Part shown: positions 62,619 to 64,000 of the stretch, in pieces
Layout of the letters: every line of letters begins with the position of its first letter
Numbering within the stretch: position 1 is the stretch's first letter
Position numbers and translations under genes: made by a program
Assembly (NCBI GenBank): GCA_014549065.1
Contig: JACDOX010000034.1
Span: 3,763,191-3,827,190, forward strand
DNA length: 64,000 nucleotides
Reading direction: 5' to 3'
DNA from: Cardinalis cardinalis
Lineage: Eukaryota; Chordata; Aves; Passeriformes; Cardinalidae
The notes under the pieces: generated by a model
What the model was told of the DNA's origin: nothing
The model's database searches: none
Seen by the model: only the letters and a program-made list of their open reading frames with translations

Positions 62619-64000
62619 TATGCTCATGGAAAAACAAATTTCAATATCATCCATCTAGATTTGCTTCTGTAACTGTTTATTTGATAACTGCTGATATGCT
62701 TATCCAATCAGAGAACAAATATGATTTCTTTTCAGTCTATNAAATTAAATGGTGGGGCCTAAATACACAAAATTAACTACTTTCAGATCCCTGGTCCTGT
62801 TATCTTTTGAATCAGGTACATTAAAGTGAAAAGTTCATACAGTGAAATAAGATGTCCAGAGATGATGTGAAGTAAAAAAAATGACTGTTGGCTAACATAA
62901 TACAAAGTGAGTGTAAATGATGACCTGGTACTTTTTCATAACTGCTGTTCTATTCACAGACACCACAGAACCACTGTGATACCATACAGACAAGGCTGAA
63001 CTACCTAGCAAGCCATCATGGATGTTTCAGTCAATACAGATTACAGTACAGATGCAATGTAAAAGAAGTCCTTTATATATCAGCTGTTTGGGGACTTAAA
63101 AAACACACNAAAAATTCATGTCAATCTAAGAAAATACTCTAAAGGATTAGAATAACATCATGTCTCTTTGCTTAATGTTTTTGACAATGTGTTAAGAGTG
63201 TGGCTAATTAGATACAGAATAATGTAATCTATAAAATTTTTAGCTCTGCATTGGAAAACAGTCTTTTAATTTAGACCGAAGACACCATTTGCAGAGAAAA
63301 TTGACAAGACATGCAGTAAAGCATATTGAATCATCACTGGTTTCTTAGACAATTTAAAAAAGGAATTTTAGCTGGTTANAATTAATCTCTTGCTTTACAG
63401 ACTAGTAATATTACTAGTAATGACTACCTGTTTTCACAGAAGTAAATTCACTTTTTCTTTTTAGAAGTTCCTACACTTTAAAAGACATCCTTCTGACTGN
63501 CATTCTTGGAAGAAGGTTTATCCAACACTTTGGATTTTATAAATGCACAAGTAGATTATCCTGCACTGTTTGATATTTTACAAGTACCTCTGGATCCAAA
63601 TTCCAAAGCTGTATTGGACACAAAAACCTAAGGGGAGTACCAGAATTTCATATACAGTCATTGGGGAAAGCTAGAAACCAATAGGACTTCCAATGTCAGC
63701 TTTGTGTGTAGTAACAAGAAATGAGAGNAAATATTTTCTTTCTCTACTTTTTTCAATGCCTATGAGAAGAAAATTGTAGCCTGAAAACCCTTCCTGAATT
63801 TCCACATTCTTCCCCTTGACCACTCTCACAGCCTACTAGCTACACAGGTAGCAGGAGCAAGAAATTTACTGCCACAGATCAAGCCTGCAGCTCCTCATCA
63901 ACACTATTGCAGAAGAGCTGAAGGCAAAGCCTAACCCNTCCATTTTCCATTCAAAAGTGGAGCCAGAGACCAGAAAGGAAGGAGCCTGATCCACCTCCCT
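62619..64000. other. Unique AT-rich non-coding DNA
   Basis: No gene or transposon recognised to the right edge. Confidence 0.5.

Noticed and set aside
1..64000. CRISPR arrays, tRNA/rRNA genes, bacterial operons, prophage
   Set aside because: None was seen on either strand, and the repeat content is that of a vertebrate nuclear genome.

Overview
This window looks like non-coding, AT-rich nuclear DNA from a bird. The main evidence is a set of at least six clear CR1 LINE fragments (non-LTR retrotransposons typical of birds and other sauropsids), plus a few weaker ones. Several carry the CR1 3' end with its ATTCTATG-type octamer repeat, and several can be translated into recognisable pieces of the CR1 ORF2 reverse transcriptase. 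A solo LTR of an endogenous retrovirus with an exact 6-bp target-site duplication agrees with this. A passerine source is possible, but that is a guess. I see no bacterial features: no operons, ribosome binding sites, tRNA or rRNA genes, and no CRISPR array.

I found no host protein-coding exon I can defend. The longer open frames fall into five groups: CR1 relics, readings of the (GAGAA)n microsatellite, frames crossing the 600-base run of N, frames opened only by non-ATG starts, and anonymous frames with no recognisable domain. The window is best read as a gene desert or the inside of a very large intron.

Layout. 1-9.9 kb: unique AT-rich DNA with one antisense CR1 tail near 2.2 kb, a GT-rich tract near 6.0 kb, a 32-bp tandem duplication near 6.75 kb and a 21-bp one near 9.3 kb. 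9.98-10.17 kb: a (GAGAA)n purine tract. 10-22 kb: unique DNA with small repeats, a tight hairpin at 14.8 kb and two degraded LINE tails (18.2 and 20.1 kb). 22.6 kb: a sense CR1 3' end. 26.4-27.8 kb: two CR1 pieces in opposite orientation. 30.0-31.0 kb: an antisense CR1 of about 1 kb. 31-39 kb: mostly unique. 39.4-40.0 kb: an antisense CR1 with an internal deletion that stays in frame. 40-46.4 kb: unique, with a possible conserved non-coding block near 41 kb and a small CR1 coding relic at 44.7 kb. 46.38-46.98 kb: an assembly gap. 47-58.5 kb: unique. 58.58-58.92 kb: the solo LTR on the minus strand, with TATA box, CCAAT box and polyadenylation signal. 62.1-62.6 kb: a sense CR1 ORF2 fragment. 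The rest is unique.

No genes work together here. The functional content I can see is the history of retrotransposition. The three antisense CR1 copies that should encode the reverse-transcriptase active site have lost it, by substitution in two and by deletion in one. The most informative locus is the solo LTR, where ambiguous bases cluster, suggesting a young multi-copy or polymorphic element. I did not find an undescribed biological system.
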